Positions 27,523 through 37,918 of a stretch of 64,000 nt of DNA are shown here, one piece after another (the stretch's first letter is position 1; each line of letters begins with the position of its first letter). The notes beneath the pieces are model-generated. The model worked only from the letters and a program-made list of their open reading frames with translations, had not been told where the DNA came from and made no database searches. The translations under genes and the position numbers were made by a program. Origin of the DNA: Rhodocyclaceae bacterium (GTDB lineage: Bacteria > Pseudomonadota > Gammaproteobacteria > Burkholderiales > Rhodocyclaceae); contig JAGWTC010000010.1 of the NCBI GenBank assembly GCA_028869135.1, forward strand, positions 27,467 to 91,466, in the 5' to 3' direction.

Positions 27523-28401
27523 TCAGACCTGAATGCCGGCCTCGCGCATGGCGGCGCGGACAGGTTCGTGATATTCGGAGGAAAGGGTCGTCAGCGGCAG
27601 ACGAATGCCGCCGCCGATCAGGCCCATCTGCTGCACTGCCCACTTGGCCGGAATCGGGTTGGCCTCAAGGAAGAGGTTCTTGTGCAGACCGAGCAGCTTG
27701 AAGTGCGTCTCGCGGGCACGCTTCACGTCGCCGGCCAGCGCGGCGGCAACCATCTCGTGCATCAACTTCGGCGCCACGGTGGCGGTCACCGAGATGCAGC
27801 CGCGGCCGCCGAGCAGCACCAGCGCGACGCCGGTCGCATCGTCACCGCTATACACGGCGAAGTCCTTGGGCGCGCGCTTCAGCAGGTCGGCACCGCGTTC
27901 GAGATCGCCGGTCGCATCCTTGATGCCGACGACATTCCGGATTTGCGCGAGGCGCAGCGCGGTGTCGTTGGACAGATCGGCGACGGTGCGGCCCGGCACG
28001 TTGTAGAGAATCAGCGGCAGGTCGACGGCCTCGGCAATCGCCTTGAAATGCTGGTACAGGCCTTCCTGCGTCGGCTTGTTGTAGTAGGGCACGACCGACA
28101 GATGCGCATCGGCGCCGGCTTCCTTGGCATACTGCGCCAGCTCGATCGCTTCGGGGGTCGAATTGGCGCCAGTGCCGGCAATCACCGGAATGCGACCGGC
28201 GATGTGATCCACCGTGGTCTTGATCAGCAGGCAATGCTCGTCGAAATCGACGGTCGGCGATTCGCCCGTGGTGCCGACAACGACGATGCCGTCCGTACCT
28301 TCGGCGACATGCCAGTCGAGCATGCGCTTCAATGCAGGGATATCGAGACTGCCGTCGTCCTGCATGGGGGTGGGAATAGCGGGTAGCGAACCTGTGATCA
28401 T
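27523..28401 (-). CDS. dapA: 4-hydroxy-tetrahydrodipicolinate synthase
   Basis: Condenses pyruvate with aspartate semialdehyde in the lysine/diaminopimelate pathway; 292 residues. [11 protein letters not shown] carries the Thr pair, YNVPGRT the catalytic Tyr and GIKDATGD the Schiff-base Lys. It is followed by bamC, so peptidoglycan precursor and outer-membrane assembly are co-expressed. The deacetylase-like gene lies 86 bases upstream on the same strand. Confidence 0.96.
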   Translation of the reverse strand: MITGSLPAIPTPMQDDGSLDIPALKRMLDWHVAEGTDGIVVVGTTGESPTVDFDEHCLLIKTTVDHIAGRIPVIAGTGANSTPEAIELAQYAKEAGADAHLSVVPYYNKPTQEGLYQHFKAIAEAVDLPLILYNVPGRTVADLSNDTALRLAQIRNVVGIKDATGDLERGADLLKRAPKDFAVYSGDDATGVALVLLGGRGCISVTATVAPKLMHEMVAAALAGDVKRARETHFKLLGLHKNLFLEANPIPAKWAVQQMGLIGGGIRLPLTTLSSEYHEPVRAAMREAGIQV

Positions 28402-28487
28402 GATTTACTCGGTCAGGAATCTAGGGATGAAAGTTTAAATTGGGATGACGGCAAGCGCAGCCGGCTGTGTAAGTGTTTGTGAAGCCC

Positions 28488-29426
28488 TCAACCGTCGAGC
28501 CCGGCCAGCGCACGCACATGCGCCTCGGCGCTGCGCCCCAGGGCCGACAGGTTGTAGCCGCCTTCGAGGATGGATACGATGCGCCCCTGGCACACCTGGT
28601 CGGCAAAGCTCTTGATCAACTGCGTCACCCAGGCGTAATCGGAATCGACAAAAGCCAGGCCGGCCATATCGTCCTCGGCATGCGCATCGAAGCCGGCCGA
28701 GATGAAGATCATCTGCGGCTGAAACTTCTCCAGCGCGGGGATCCACTCTTCAAGCGCGGCCTTCTTCAGCGCGTCGCCGCGAGAACCGCGCGGCAACGGC
28801 ACGTTGATCATGTTCGGCGCCGGGTTCTGCGTGCCCGACCCCGGATAGAAGGGGTGCTGGAAGATGCTGCACATCAGGTACTCGGGTTTGTTCGAGAACA
28901 TTTCCTCGGTGCCGTTGCCGTGGTGCACATCGAAGTCGACGATGGCGACGCGCTCCAGACCCCAGTGCTCGACCGCGTGCGCGGCGGCAACGGCGATATT
29001 GTTGAAGAAGCTGAAGCCCATGGCGCGGTCGCTCTCGGCATGGTGGCCGCACGGGCGCACCGAGCAGAAGGCGTTCTTGACCGTGCCCTCCATGACCAGA
29101 TCGGTGGCCAGCACGCCGGAGCCGGCCGCGCGCAGGATCGCGCTGTGCGAACCCGGGCTCATGGCGGTGTCCGGATCCAGATGCACAATGCCCTGCTGCG
29201 GCGCCGAGCGGTGGATCATCTCGATGTAATCATCCGGATGCACGCGCGCCAGTTCCTCGTCCGAGGCGAGCGGCGCTTCATGCTGATCGAGATGGTCGAA
29301 CAGGCCGGACGCGACGAAGCGGTCATTGATCGCATCCATGCGCGCAGCGCGCTCCGGATGGTAGCTGCCCGGATCGTGCTTCCAGCAATCCGGGTGGGAA
29401 ATGAAGGCGGTCGTGTGTTCGCTCAT
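28488..29426 (-). CDS. Histone-deacetylase-family amidohydrolase
   Basis: 312 residues, class II-type HDAC fold (acetoin utilisation/acetylpolyamine hydrolase relatives). Active-site His pair in RPCGHHAESDRAMGFSFFNN, zinc ligands in DFDVHHGNGTEE and AGFDAHAEDDMAG, and the late EGGYNLSALG. The substrate is probably a small acetylated amine or lysine, not a histone. ATG at 29,426 has AGGAGAG upstream; the open frame beyond is spurious. It is divergent from moxR. Confidence 0.9.
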   Translation of the reverse strand: MSEHTTAFISHPDCWKHDPGSYHPERAARMDAINDRFVASGLFDHLDQHEAPLASDEELARVHPDDYIEMIHRSAPQQGIVHLDPDTAMSPGSHSAILRAAGSGVLATDLVMEGTVKNAFCSVRPCGHHAESDRAMGFSFFNNIAVAAAHAVEHWGLERVAIVDFDVHHGNGTEEMFSNKPEYLMCSIFQHPFYPGSGTQNPAPNMINVPLPRGSRGDALKKAALEEWIPALEKFQPQMIFISAGFDAHAEDDMAGLAFVDSDYAWVTQLIKSFADQVCQGRIVSILEGGYNLSALGRSAEAHVRALAGLDG

Positions 29427-29559
29427 GCGGCTCTCCTGAAAACCCTGGCGGGAAGTTCGGGGGATTTGTGGCAAAGTTGCCATTATCGCCGAAACTGAAA
29501 CGTTTTCGCAGCTGTCCAGACAGCTTCTTGCGTCAAATTGGCCCGTCCGGCCGCAACTT

Positions 29560-30528
29560 ATGAGCACAATTTCCGATCTTTCCAGCCACCATGCCACCAT
29601 CCGCGCCGTCCTGGCGGCGGCGGGGCAGATCATCCTCGGCAAGGATGCCCAGCTCAAGCTTGCGCTCGCCTGTCTGCTGGCGCGCGGCCACCTGCTCATC
29701 GAAGACCTGCCCGGCGTGGGCAAAACCACGCTGGCGCATGTGCTGGCGCGGCTGCTGGGGCTGGAGTTCCAGCGCATCCAGTTCACCAGCGACATGCTGC
29801 CGGCCGACATCATCGGGGTGTCCGTGTTCGAGCGCACCAGCGGCAGCTTCCAGTTCCACCCCGGGCCGATTTTTTCCCAACTGATCCTCGCCGACGAAAT
29901 CAATCGCGCCACGCCCAAGGCCCAGAGCGCCCTGCTCGAAGCCATGGAGGAACGGCAGGTCACCTCCGAAGGCATCACGCGCCCTCTGCCCGAACCCTTT
30001 TTCGTCATCGCTACGCAGAATCCCGCCCATCAGATCGGCACCTTCGCCCTGCCGGAATCGCAGCTCGACCGCTTTCTGATGCGCATCGAGCTCGGCTATC
30101 CGGATCGCGAGGCCGAGCGCGCCCTCCTTGCCGGAGCCGACCGCCGCACCCTGCTCGCCGCGCTGCCGCCGATGCTGCAGGCCGACGAGCTGAAGCAGTT
30201 GCAGGAAACCGCAGCGGCAATTCACGTCTCGCCGGCACTGATCGAATACGTGCAGGCCATCGCCGAATACACTCGCCATGGCGGCCCTTTCGTGAACGGT
30301 CTGTCGCCGCGCGCCACGCTGGGCCTGCTCGCCGCCGCCCGCGCCTGGGCCTTGCTCGAAGGCCGTCCGCATGTGCTGCCCGAGGACGTTCAGGCCGTGC
30401 TGCCCGGCGTCGTCGCGCACCGGCTGCAGGTCGGCGGCGCTGCGGGCCAGGTCCTGGGCGACGCCTTCGCCAAGGCCGGCGGCAATGCCATCGGCCGTCA
30501 CCTGATCGAGGCCGTTCCGCTGCCGTGA
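29560..30528 (+). CDS. MoxR-family AAA+ ATPase
   Basis: 322 residues. Walker A GVGKTTLAHVLA, Walker B LADEINRATPKAQSALLEAMEE, sensor 1 VIATQNPAHQIGTF and arginine fingers follow the MoxR pattern. MoxR proteins act as chaperones with DUF58 and von Willebrand factor proteins. First of a four-gene run in which each downstream start overlaps the previous stop. Confidence 0.93.
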   Translation: MSTISDLSSHHATIRAVLAAAGQIILGKDAQLKLALACLLARGHLLIEDLPGVGKTTLAHVLARLLGLEFQRIQFTSDMLPADIIGVSVFERTSGSFQFHPGPIFSQLILADEINRATPKAQSALLEAMEERQVTSEGITRPLPEPFFVIATQNPAHQIGTFALPESQLDRFLMRIELGYPDREAERALLAGADRRTLLAALPPMLQADELKQLQETAAAIHVSPALIEYVQAIAEYTRHGGPFVNGLSPRATLGLLAAARAWALLEGRPHVLPEDVQAVLPGVVAHRLQVGGAAGQVLGDAFAKAGGNAIGRHLIEAVPLP

Positions 30529-31484
30529 AACTGCCATTGCGGCGCTGGCGGCAGTGGTTCAGCGGCTTGTTGTCGCCACGCCGCGCAGATGTGCCGCCGC
30601 TGACACTGACGCAACGGCGCGTCTATGTATTGCCGACGGCCGCCGGCCTGATGTACGCCTTCACGCTGGCGCTCATGCTGATCGGCAGCATCAACTACAA
30701 CCTCAGCCTCGGCTACGCGCTGACCTTTCTGCTCGCCGGCCTCGGCATCGTCGCCATCGTGCAGAGCTTTCGCAATCTCGCGGGCTTGCAACTGAGGCCG
30801 GCACGCCCCACGCCCGGCTTTGCCGGTGCGCAGGTGCATTTCGGCGTGCGCCTCGACAGCCAGCGACGGCGCACCGGGCTGAAGCTCAGCCTCGCCGGTG
30901 GCGAGTCTGTCCTCTGTCATGTGCAGACGCAGGAGCTCGTGCATCTGGCGCTGCCCGTGCAACACCGCGGCTGGCAGGCCATGCCGCGCCTCACCGTCGC
31001 CAGCACCTGGCCGCTCGGTCTGATCAAGGCCTGGAGCCATGCCCGCTTCGACGAGCGCAGCCTCGTCTATCCGGCGCCCGTCGCCGCCGCCCCGCCCTGG
31101 CCGGGTGCCGGCGGTGAGGGCCGTCATCTCGACATGAGCGAGCCGGACGACTTCTTCGGCCTGCGCCCGCATCGCAGCGGCGATCTGCGCCAGCATGTCG
31201 CCTGGAAGGCTTCCGCCCGCCTCGACGAACACCTGCTGTCCAAGCAGTTCGCGGCCGAACAAGGCGAACTGCTGTGGTTCAGGCTCGACCTTGCCCCCGG
31301 CGCCACGCTGGAGGAGAAGCTTTCCGTACTCACGCGCTGGGTGCTCGATGCCCACGCCGCGCAGCAACGCTACGCGCTGCGTCTGGACGGCACCGCACTT
31401 CCCCCCGCCACCGGCAGCGAACACCTGCATGCATGCCTGCAAGCACTTGCGCTTTACGGGCCGCCGCCCGATGAGAGACGGTGA
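30525..31484 (+). CDS. DUF58 domain membrane protein
   Basis: 319 residues starting with GTG that overlaps the moxR stop (GTGA). Two membrane helices (VLPTAAGLMYAFTLALMLIG; LGYALTFLLAGLGIVAIVQ), a beta domain, then the DUF58 core with SEPDDFFGLRPHRSGDLRQHVAWKASARLDEHLL. Partner of MoxR and of the transglutaminase gene in this widespread cluster. The precise role is unproven. Confidence 0.9.
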   Translation: MKLPLRRWRQWFSGLLSPRRADVPPLTLTQRRVYVLPTAAGLMYAFTLALMLIGSINYNLSLGYALTFLLAGLGIVAIVQSFRNLAGLQLRPARPTPGFAGAQVHFGVRLDSQRRRTGLKLSLAGGESVLCHVQTQELVHLALPVQHRGWQAMPRLTVASTWPLGLIKAWSHARFDERSLVYPAPVAAAPPWPGAGGEGRHLDMSEPDDFFGLRPHRSGDLRQHVAWKASARLDEHLLSKQFAAEQGELLWFRLDLAPGATLEEKLSVLTRWVLDAHAAQQRYALRLDGTALPPATGSEHLHACLQALALYGPPPDERR

Positions 31485-33490
31485 TGGGCAAACGTGACCT
31501 CTCGCCCACGCCCCGACGCCTCTTCCGCAAGAAGAACGCTTGCCTGCCGCCCCTGACGCTGGTGCAGGGCTGGTGGCTGTTCGCGACGGCGCTCGCCGCG
31601 CTGCTGCCGCTGATTCAGCACCTGCCACTGTGGCTGAGCACGGCCGCAGTGACGGGCATGGCCTGGCGGGCCTGGCTGAGCTGGCGCAACGGGCGCCTGC
31701 CGCCGCGCTGGTTGCTGTTTCTACTCGTCGTCGCGGCTTGCGTCGCCGTCGCCTACAGCTATCGCGGCTTTTTCGGCCGCAACCCCGGCATCGCCCTGCT
31801 GGTCATCTTTCTCGCACTGAAGCTGCTCGAACTGCGCAGTGTGCGCGACGGCATCACGGTCGTTCTGCTGGCCTGCTTCCTGTTGATGGCCGGCTTCCTT
31901 TTCAATCAGGGCATCGCCGCCGCGCTGTATGCGCTGGCCGCCCTGGTCGTGGCCGTGGCCGCGCTGATCGCCCTCCAAGCCGGGCCGCCGGTGCGGGTTC
32001 ACGAGCGGCTCGGGCAAAGCGCATCGCTACTGGGGCAGGCCCTGCCCTTCATGCTGGTCCTGTTTCTGCTGTTTCCGCGCGTCCAGGGGCCGCTGTGGGG
32101 CTTGCCGCAAGACGCCTACACGGCCGCCTCGGGCCTGAGCGACACCATGGCGCCGGGCAGCATCAGCCAGGTCGCCCAGTCCGACGCCATCGCCTTTCGC
32201 GTGCAATTCAAGGGCGCGGCACCGCCGCCGCATCAGCAGTACTGGCGCGTGCTGACGCTGACGGATTACGACGGTCAGGTCTGGCGCCATCACCCGACGC
32301 GGGAACACGACGCCCTGCCCTACGCGCCCGCCGGCCCTTCCGTCGATTATGAAATCACGCTGGAACCCCACAATCTGCGCGGCTTGCCGGTGCTGGAGAA
32401 AGCCGGCCTGCTACCGCCGGAGAGCAGCTTCAGCGCCGACCGTCTGGTGCTTGCCGCAACGCCGGTGCGCAGTCGCATGCGCTACGCCATGCGCTCCTAC
32501 CCCGACTACACGCCGCCGCCGGAAGAGAATGCGCGCATTCTCGCCGCCGCGCTGAGCATTCCGCCCGAGGTCAATCCGCGCACGCGGGCGCAGGCCCGGC
32601 AGTGGCGGGCGCAATCTTCGAGCGATGCGGACATCCTGCGCGCCGCCGCCGAGTTCTTCCAGTCGCAATTGCTCGCCTATACGTTGAATCCGCCGCTGAT
32701 GGAGAAGGACGCCGTGGATGCCTTCCTGTTCGAACACAAGCGCGGCTTCTGCGAGCACTTTGCCTCCGCCTTTGCTTTTGCCCTGCGCGCCGCCGGCGTG
32801 CCGGCGCGCATCATCGGCGGCTATCAGGGCGGCGAGATCAATCCGGTCGACGGCTATTTCACGGTGCGTCAATACGACGCGCATGTCTGGGTCGAGGCCT
32901 GGATCGATGGATGGGGATGGGTACGCGTGGACCCCACCGCCGACAGCACGCCACGCCGCATCGAAGGCGGCCTGCGCACGGCGATCGGCGGCGGCGAAGC
33001 GCCGTTGCTGGCAAGACAGGACTATGCCTGGCTGCGCGAGTTTCGCTATCGCATGGACGCCGTTACGAATGCCTGGAATCAGGCCGTGCTCGGCTTCAAC
33101 CCTCAGCGTCAGCGCGAGGTGCTCGGGCGGCTGGGCATGAGCGAGCCCGACTGGAGGAAGATGAGCGCCTGGCTGGCCGGGCTCTGCGGCGCGCTGATTC
33201 TGGCGCTGGTACTGAATGCCATGCGCGAGCGCAAGAAGCACGACGCGACTCGCCACGCCTGGCAAATTTTCCTGCGCAAACTGGCGCGCCAGGGAATCGA
33301 CGCCCAGCCCTGGATGGGGCCGGATACGCTGGCCCGGCGCGCCGCCGCACAATTGCCGCAGCATGCCGCGGCAATTCGTGCCATCACCGCGGCCTATGTC
33401 GCGCTACGCTATGGCGACGAACTTCCGCCCGAACTGCGCAGACGGCAGACCGCCGCGCTGCGCGACATGATCCGCCGCTTCCGCCCATGA
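31484..33490 (+). CDS. TgpA-like membrane transglutaminase (DUF3488)
   Basis: 668 residues. Roughly six N-terminal membrane helices (DUF3488), a large periplasmic transglutaminase domain and a final helix with a cytoplasmic tail. Catalytic triad: Cys in HKRGFCEHFASAFA, His in DAHVWVEAWIDGWGW and Asp in RVDPTAD. The Pseudomonas homologue TgpA is essential and linked to envelope metabolism. ATG at 31,484 overlaps the preceding stop by one base; GTG at 31,481 is an alternative. Confidence 0.92.
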   Translation: MGKRDLSPTPRRLFRKKNACLPPLTLVQGWWLFATALAALLPLIQHLPLWLSTAAVTGMAWRAWLSWRNGRLPPRWLLFLLVVAACVAVAYSYRGFFGRNPGIALLVIFLALKLLELRSVRDGITVVLLACFLLMAGFLFNQGIAAALYALAALVVAVAALIALQAGPPVRVHERLGQSASLLGQALPFMLVLFLLFPRVQGPLWGLPQDAYTAASGLSDTMAPGSISQVAQSDAIAFRVQFKGAAPPPHQQYWRVLTLTDYDGQVWRHHPTREHDALPYAPAGPSVDYEITLEPHNLRGLPVLEKAGLLPPESSFSADRLVLAATPVRSRMRYAMRSYPDYTPPPEENARILAAALSIPPEVNPRTRAQARQWRAQSSSDADILRAAAEFFQSQLLAYTLNPPLMEKDAVDAFLFEHKRGFCEHFASAFAFALRAAGVPARIIGGYQGGEINPVDGYFTVRQYDAHVWVEAWIDGWGWVRVDPTADSTPRRIEGGLRTAIGGGEAPLLARQDYAWLREFRYRMDAVTNAWNQAVLGFNPQRQREVLGRLGMSEPDWRKMSAWLAGLCGALILALVLNAMRERKKHDATRHAWQIFLRKLARQGIDAQPWMGPDTLARRAAAQLPQHAAAIRAITAAYVALRYGDELPPELRRRQTAALRDMIRRFRP

Positions 33491-34476
33491 AATCGAAACA
33501 AACGCTCCACCTCCTTGCCCTGCTCAGCCTCGCCCACCTGCCTGCCTGGGGCGCCGACAGCAGCGGCGTTCGCTACAGCGAACGCGCCGACGTCAAGGAC
33601 TTCATGGCGGAAATGAAACAGAAACACGACTTTCCGGAAGCCTGGCTGATCCGCCAGTTCGACCAGGCCGAATTCAAGCCCGCCGTCATCAAGTACATCC
33701 TGCCGCCGGCCAGCCCGCAGGTGCGTTCGTGGAAGACCTATCGCGGCCGCTTCGTCGAGCCCAGGCGGATAGCAGCGGGGCTCGCCTTCTGGAAGGACAA
33801 CGCGGCCACGCTGAAGCGCGCCAGCGAGCAATACGGCGTGCCCGAGGAGATCATCGTCGCCATCATCGGCATCGAAACCATCTACGGCAAGCAGATGGGT
33901 GACTTCGAAACCTTTTCGGCGCTGACCACACTGGCGTTCGACTATCCGCCGCGCGCCGCGTTGTTCCGCACTCAGCTTGAAGAACTGCTGCTGCTCGCCC
34001 GCGATGAAGGCCGCAGCCCGCGCAGCTATAGCGGTTCGTTCGCCGGTGCGCTGGGCCTGCCGCAATTCCTGCCGGGCAGCATCCGGCGTTATGCAGTCAA
34101 TTACGATGGCGACGATCGCGAAGACCTGACGACACCGGCAGACGCCATCGGCAGCGTCGCCAACTTCCTCGTCGCGCACGGCTGGGTCAAGGACGGCCCC
34201 ATCGTCGCGCCCGCCCGCATCGACGACACGGCGGCGGCGCCGCTGCTCGCGCAAGGCATCAAGCCGCAGATGCTGCCGGCCGACATGGTGGGCCTCGTCA
34301 CCCGACCGGATGCACCGCAGCAGGCCGCAGCCCTGATCGACCTGATCACCCCCGATCAGTCCACCGAATACTGGCTCGGCTACCAGAACTTCTACGTCAT
34401 CACGCGCTACAACCGCTCCAGCTTCTACGCCATGGCGGTGCACGATCTCGCGCAGGCGCTGCGCGAACGGCGCTAG
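33487..34476 (+). CDS. mltB: Lytic murein transglycosylase B
   Basis: 329 residues. Signal peptide MKSKQTLHLLALLSLAHLPAWGA without a lipobox, so it is probably a soluble periplasmic form. The catalytic Glu is in AIIGIETIYGK, and SGSFAGALGLPQFLPGSI is the family peptidoglycan-binding motif. It cleaves the glycan strand with 1,6-anhydro formation. The start overlaps the transglutaminase stop (ATGA), so cell-wall cleavage is co-expressed with the MoxR-DUF58-TgpA set. Confidence 0.93.
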   Translation: MKSKQTLHLLALLSLAHLPAWGADSSGVRYSERADVKDFMAEMKQKHDFPEAWLIRQFDQAEFKPAVIKYILPPASPQVRSWKTYRGRFVEPRRIAAGLAFWKDNAATLKRASEQYGVPEEIIVAIIGIETIYGKQMGDFETFSALTTLAFDYPPRAALFRTQLEELLLLARDEGRSPRSYSGSFAGALGLPQFLPGSIRRYAVNYDGDDREDLTTPADAIGSVANFLVAHGWVKDGPIVAPARIDDTAAAPLLAQGIKPQMLPADMVGLVTRPDAPQQAAALIDLITPDQSTEYWLGYQNFYVITRYNRSSFYAMAVHDLAQALRERR

Positions 34477-34480
34477 TCAG

Positions 34481-34523
34481 CCCCGCTGCATAAGCGCAAA
34501 AGGGCGGGATTCAGGCAGCGGGG
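34481..34523. terminator. Long-range stem between convergent mltB and rpoS
   Basis: CCCCGCTGC (34,481-34,489) pairs with GCAGCGGGG (34,515-34,523), ending one base before the rpoS stop. A 25-base loop and no T run, so it may protect both 3' ends and not be a classic terminator. Confidence 0.5.
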
Positions 34524-34524
34524 A

Positions 34525-35466
34525 TCAAAGCAGGGCGTCCTTGCCCACACCCTCTCTCGCCATCTGCCGCCGCAGATGCGCGATGGCTTCTAGCTGGATC
34601 TGGCGCACGCGTTCGCGCGTGAGGCCCAGCTCCTCGGCCAGCGCTTCCAGCGTCGTGATGTCGTGGCCGTTGAGCCCGTAGCGGCGTTCGACCACGCTGC
34701 GCTGGCGCTCGGTCAGTTGACTGACCCAACTGGCGACGCGCGCTTCCATTTCGGAATGTTCGAAATGCAGCTCGGGATCTTCCGCATCCTCGTCGGCAAT
34801 GGCGTCGCCGACGGAAAGATCGGAGTCGATATCCAGCGGCGTATCGAGCGAGGCGGCGCGTTCGTTGAGCGCCAGGATGTGGCGAACCTCTTCGAGCGGC
34901 TTGTCGAGAATGCGCGCGACTTCTTCGAGGTGGGCGCCGTGCCGGCCCGCGACTTCGCCGCTGGTTTCGAGATGGCGCAGCGTGCGCAGCACATGGTTCA
35001 ATTCCTTGATCACATGCACCGGCAGGCGGATCGTGCGCGACTGGTTCATGATCGCGCGCTCGATGTTCTGGCGTATCCACCAGGTCGCGTAGGTCGAGAA
35101 GCGGAAGCCACGCTCGGGGTCGAATTTTTCGAGCGCGTGAATGAGGCCGAGATTGCCCTCCTCGATCAGATCGTCGAGCGGCAGGCCGCGATTGAGGTAA
35201 CGCTTGGCAATGCTGACGACGAGGCGCAGATTGCATTCGATCATGCGCTGCCGGGCGGCGAAATCGCCGGCGCGGTTCTTGCGCGCCAGCGCAAGCTCCT
35301 CGTCGGCCTTGAGCAGCGAGCTCGCGCCGATCTCGTTCAGGTACAGCTGGGTGACGTCGTTGAGGAACTCGGTGGCCGGGTTGAATTCGACTTCGGCCTC
35401 GGGCGGCGGCGTTGCCTCGCCCTCGTTTTCCCGATTGTCTTCGTCGGTGAAGATATCTTCGCTCAT
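34525..35466 (-). CDS. rpoS: RNA polymerase sigma factor RpoS
   Basis: Stationary-phase/general stress sigma factor, 313 residues. Regions 1.2-4.2 are complete: [49 protein letters not shown] (region 2), [21 protein letters not shown], and [23 protein letters not shown] (4.2). The acidic N-terminal extension is typical of betaproteobacterial RpoS. Last gene of surE-pcm-nlpD-rpoS, 23 bases after nlpD; a probable private promoter lies inside nlpD. Confidence 0.96.
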   Translation of the reverse strand: MSEDIFTDEDNRENEGEATPPPEAEVEFNPATEFLNDVTQLYLNEIGASSLLKADEELALARKNRAGDFAARQRMIECNLRLVVSIAKRYLNRGLPLDDLIEEGNLGLIHALEKFDPERGFRFSTYATWWIRQNIERAIMNQSRTIRLPVHVIKELNHVLRTLRHLETSGEVAGRHGAHLEEVARILDKPLEEVRHILALNERAASLDTPLDIDSDLSVGDAIADEDAEDPELHFEHSEMEARVASWVSQLTERQRSVVERRYGLNGHDITTLEALAEELGLTRERVRQIQLEAIAHLRRQMAREGVGKDALL

Positions 35467-35489
35467 GCCTGCCCCTGCGTTGTGCCGCG

Positions 35490-36410
35490 CTAGCGCGGCG
35501 GGAGGAATTTGAGTGGGTCTACCGGCTTGCCCATACGACGTATTTCAAAGTGCAGCTTGGGGCTGTCCGTATCGGTCGCCCCGACTTCAGCAATCTTCTG
35601 CCCCTTGGCGACGGTCTGCTTTTCCTCGACCAGCACCTTGCTGTTATGGGCATAGACGGATAATAAAGTCTGACTGTGCTTTATGACAACTAAATTTCCA
35701 TAGCCGCGCACCGCGCTGCTGACCAGCGTCACCGTCCCGCCGCTGGCAGCGAGCACCGGCTGGCCGGCCTTGGCGGGAATGTCGATGCCCTTGCTGCTGC
35801 CCTCCGCAAACGGAGTGCCCACCTTGCCGGTGGTCGGCCAAACCCAATCGGTCACCTCCTCCGCGCCCGCGACAGCAGGCGTTTCGGCAGGCTTCTCGGC
35901 GGGTTTTTCGGCAGCGGCTGCAGCTTCTGCGGGTTTTGCAGCCGGCACGGCGGCGGGCTGCTGCGCCCTGGCCCAGGCCTCGTCCGAATAGGGCTGCTTG
36001 CCGCCCTTGGGCTCCTGCTTGAGCGATGCCGCCGCTCCAGCCGCGACGGGTGCGGCCGGGGCGTTGGCGACGGGCTTGACCGTCTCCACGTCGGTCGTCC
36101 TGATCGGCGTCACCACGCCGCCGCCTTCATCCTGGGGCGGCGCGATGCGCAGGGACTGGCCGACGCGAATCACGTTCGGGTTCTCGATATTGTTCCAGGC
36201 CGCGACATCGCGATAAGGCTGGCCGTGATCAAGCGCGATGCTGTAGAGCGTGTCGCCCTTTTTAACCGTGTAGAAGCCCGGCCGCGATTCGGCAGTCGCC
36301 GCCGCACGCGCGGGGCCGGACGTGCCGCGATCGATCACGGGCGCGGGAGGATGATTGGCGCAGGCGGAAAGCAGCGCGGTCAGCGCTACGGACAACAGCA
36401 GGCGATTCAT
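35490..36410 (-). CDS. nlpD: LysM and M23-domain lipoprotein NlpD
   Basis: 306 residues. Lipobox TALLSAC, LysM domain ([28 protein letters not shown]), an alanine/proline/glutamate-rich linker and a C-terminal M23 domain. The first zinc ligand His is absent (KGIDIPA), as in enterobacterial NlpD, so it is probably an amidase activator and not a peptidase. The stretch encoding [14 protein letters not shown] uses AT-rich codons unlike the rest of the gene, overlapping the proposed rpoS promoter. Start overlaps the pcm stop by four bases. Confidence 0.94.
   Translation of the reverse strand: MNRLLLSVALTALLSACANHPPAPVIDRGTSGPARAAATAESRPGFYTVKKGDTLYSIALDHGQPYRDVAAWNNIENPNVIRVGQSLRIAPPQDEGGGVVTPIRTTDVETVKPVANAPAAPVAAGAAASLKQEPKGGKQPYSDEAWARAQQPAAVPAAKPAEAAAAAEKPAEKPAETPAVAGAEEVTDWVWPTTGKVGTPFAEGSSKGIDIPAKAGQPVLAASGGTVTLVSSAVRGYGNLVVIKHSQTLLSVYAHNSKVLVEEKQTVAKGQKIAEVGATDTDSPKLHFEIRRMGKPVDPLKFLPPR
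35660..35689 (-). promoter_or_regulatory. Probable rpoS promoter inside nlpD
   Basis: On the minus strand TTGTCA (35,684-35,689), an 18-base spacer and TATTAT (35,660-35,665), about 190 bases before the rpoS ATG. The sequence lies in an island of TTA and ATA codons within a GC-rich gene. In E. coli the main rpoS promoter also lies within nlpD. Confidence 0.65.
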
Positions 36411-37084
36411 TCAACCCCCGGAAGCAATGGCACAAAGCGTACCGCGTCATAACGCGTTTCGACAAAGCCTTGCGGCTGTCGTTCAATCAGACTCAGCACC
36501 TGATCGCTGCCGCCACCCGCCAGGGGCAGTATCAGCCGGCCGCCCGGCGCCAGCTGCTCCAGCAGCGACTGTGGCACACGCGCCGCCGCCGCGGCGACGA
36601 TGATGGTGTCGAAGGGCGCCGCCTCCTTCAGGCCCAGCATGCCATCGGCATGCTTGAGACGCACATGGGTGAGTCTGAGTTCCCGCAGATTGACACGCGC
36701 CTTGGCCAGCAGCGGCGCAATGCGCTCCACCGCATAGACCTGCTTGCTGAGCATGCCCAGCACGGCGGCCTGATAGCCGCAACCGGCGCCGATCTCCAGC
36801 GTCTTGCCGAGCTCGCGCGGAGTACCGTCCTTGCTCGCCCGCAGCAGCTCGATCATGCGCGCCACGACATAGGGCTGCGAGATGGTCTGCTGGAAACCCA
36901 GCGGCAGCGCGGTGTCCTCATAGGCGCGATGCGCCAGCGCCTGCTCGACGAAGACATGGCGCGGCACCGCGCCCATGGCGGCCAGCACCTTCTCGTCGCG
37001 GATGCCGCTCTCGCGCAAGCGCTCCACCATGCGCACGCGCGTGCGCTGCGAAGTCATGCCGATGCCGTGTACCTGCGTGTTCAT
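36407..37084 (-). CDS. pcm: Protein-L-isoaspartate O-methyltransferase
   Basis: SAM-dependent repair of isoaspartyl residues in aged proteins; 225 residues. Family motifs: [35 protein letters not shown] loop [15 protein letters not shown], and [13 protein letters not shown] at 37,084 overlaps the surE stop. Its position in surE-pcm-nlpD-rpoS links protein repair to stationary phase. Confidence 0.95.
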   Translation of the reverse strand: MNTQVHGIGMTSQRTRVRMVERLRESGIRDEKVLAAMGAVPRHVFVEQALAHRAYEDTALPLGFQQTISQPYVVARMIELLRASKDGTPRELGKTLEIGAGCGYQAAVLGMLSKQVYAVERIAPLLAKARVNLRELRLTHVRLKHADGMLGLKEAAPFDTIIVAAAAARVPQSLLEQLAPGGRLILPLAGGGSDQVLSLIERQPQGFVETRYDAVRFVPLLPGVE

Positions 37085-37839
37085 AGTCCTGCTTTGTCCT
37101 GTCCCAACCAGCCGTTCACGGCGGCGATCTGCGTCGAGTGCGTCAAGTCGATCTGCAAGGGCGTGATCGACACGAAGTCGTTCTGCACCGCATGGAAGTC
37201 CGTACCCTCGCCGGCGTCCGAGGCCGGGCCGGCGGCGCCGACCCAGAACACCTGCTCGCCTCTCGGGGTGGTTTGCTTGACCACCGGCTCGGCCTTGTGG
37301 CGGCGGCCGAGACGCGTCACTTGCGTGCCCTTCAGCTCCTCCCAGGGAACGTCCGGCACATTGACATTGAGCAGCACCGGATGTCCGAAAGGCTGCGCCA
37401 TGGCGCGCTCCGCCAGCTCGCGTGCGACACGCGCAGCGGTTTCGAAATGCTCGCCGCGATGCGAACTCAGCGACACGGCGATCGATGGCACGCCGAGCAG
37501 GAACCCCTCGGTAGCGGCGGCAACCGTGCCCGAATACAGCGTGTCGTCACCCATATTGGAGCCGAGGTTGATGCCCGACACCACCATGTCGGGCAGATGG
37601 TCGAGCATGCCGGTGACGGCCAGGTGGACGCAGTCGGTCGGCGTGCCGTTCACGAAAAAGAAGCCGTTGGCCGCCTTGCGCAGGCGCAGGGGCCGGTCCA
37701 GCGTCAGCGAATTGCTGGCGCCGCTGCGGTCGCGCTCCGGCGCCACCACGGTCACTTGCCCCAGCGGAGCAAGGGCTTCGGCCAGTGCCGCCAGCCCGGG
37801 GGCAAAATAACCGTCATCGTTGCTCAGCAAAATCCGCAC
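37081..37839 (-). CDS. surE: 5'/3'-nucleotidase SurE
   Basis: Metal-dependent nucleotidase, 252 residues. Metal site [12 protein letters not shown] near the N-terminus and the Asn/Ser motif [25 protein letters not shown] at 37,839 is the likely start because CGGAG sits 7 bases upstream and the product then begins (M)[10 protein letters not shown], as in the family. An ATG 27 bases upstream would add an atypical N-terminus. Confidence 0.94.
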   Translation of the reverse strand: MRILLSNDDGYFAPGLAALAEALAPLGQVTVVAPERDRSGASNSLTLDRPLRLRKAANGFFFVNGTPTDCVHLAVTGMLDHLPDMVVSGINLGSNMGDDTLYSGTVAAATEGFLLGVPSIAVSLSSHRGEHFETAARVARELAERAMAQPFGHPVLLNVNVPDVPWEELKGTQVTRLGRRHKAEPVVKQTTPRGEQVFWVGAAGPASDAGEGTDFHAVQNDFVSITPLQIDLTHSTQIAAVNGWLGQDKAGL

Positions 37840-37918
37840 ACAATTCTCCGTATTACCGCATTTCAATATTCGCTATTCTGCCATAGCCCCTCCCCCTACT
37901 CTCCTTCCGTTGCCGCCC

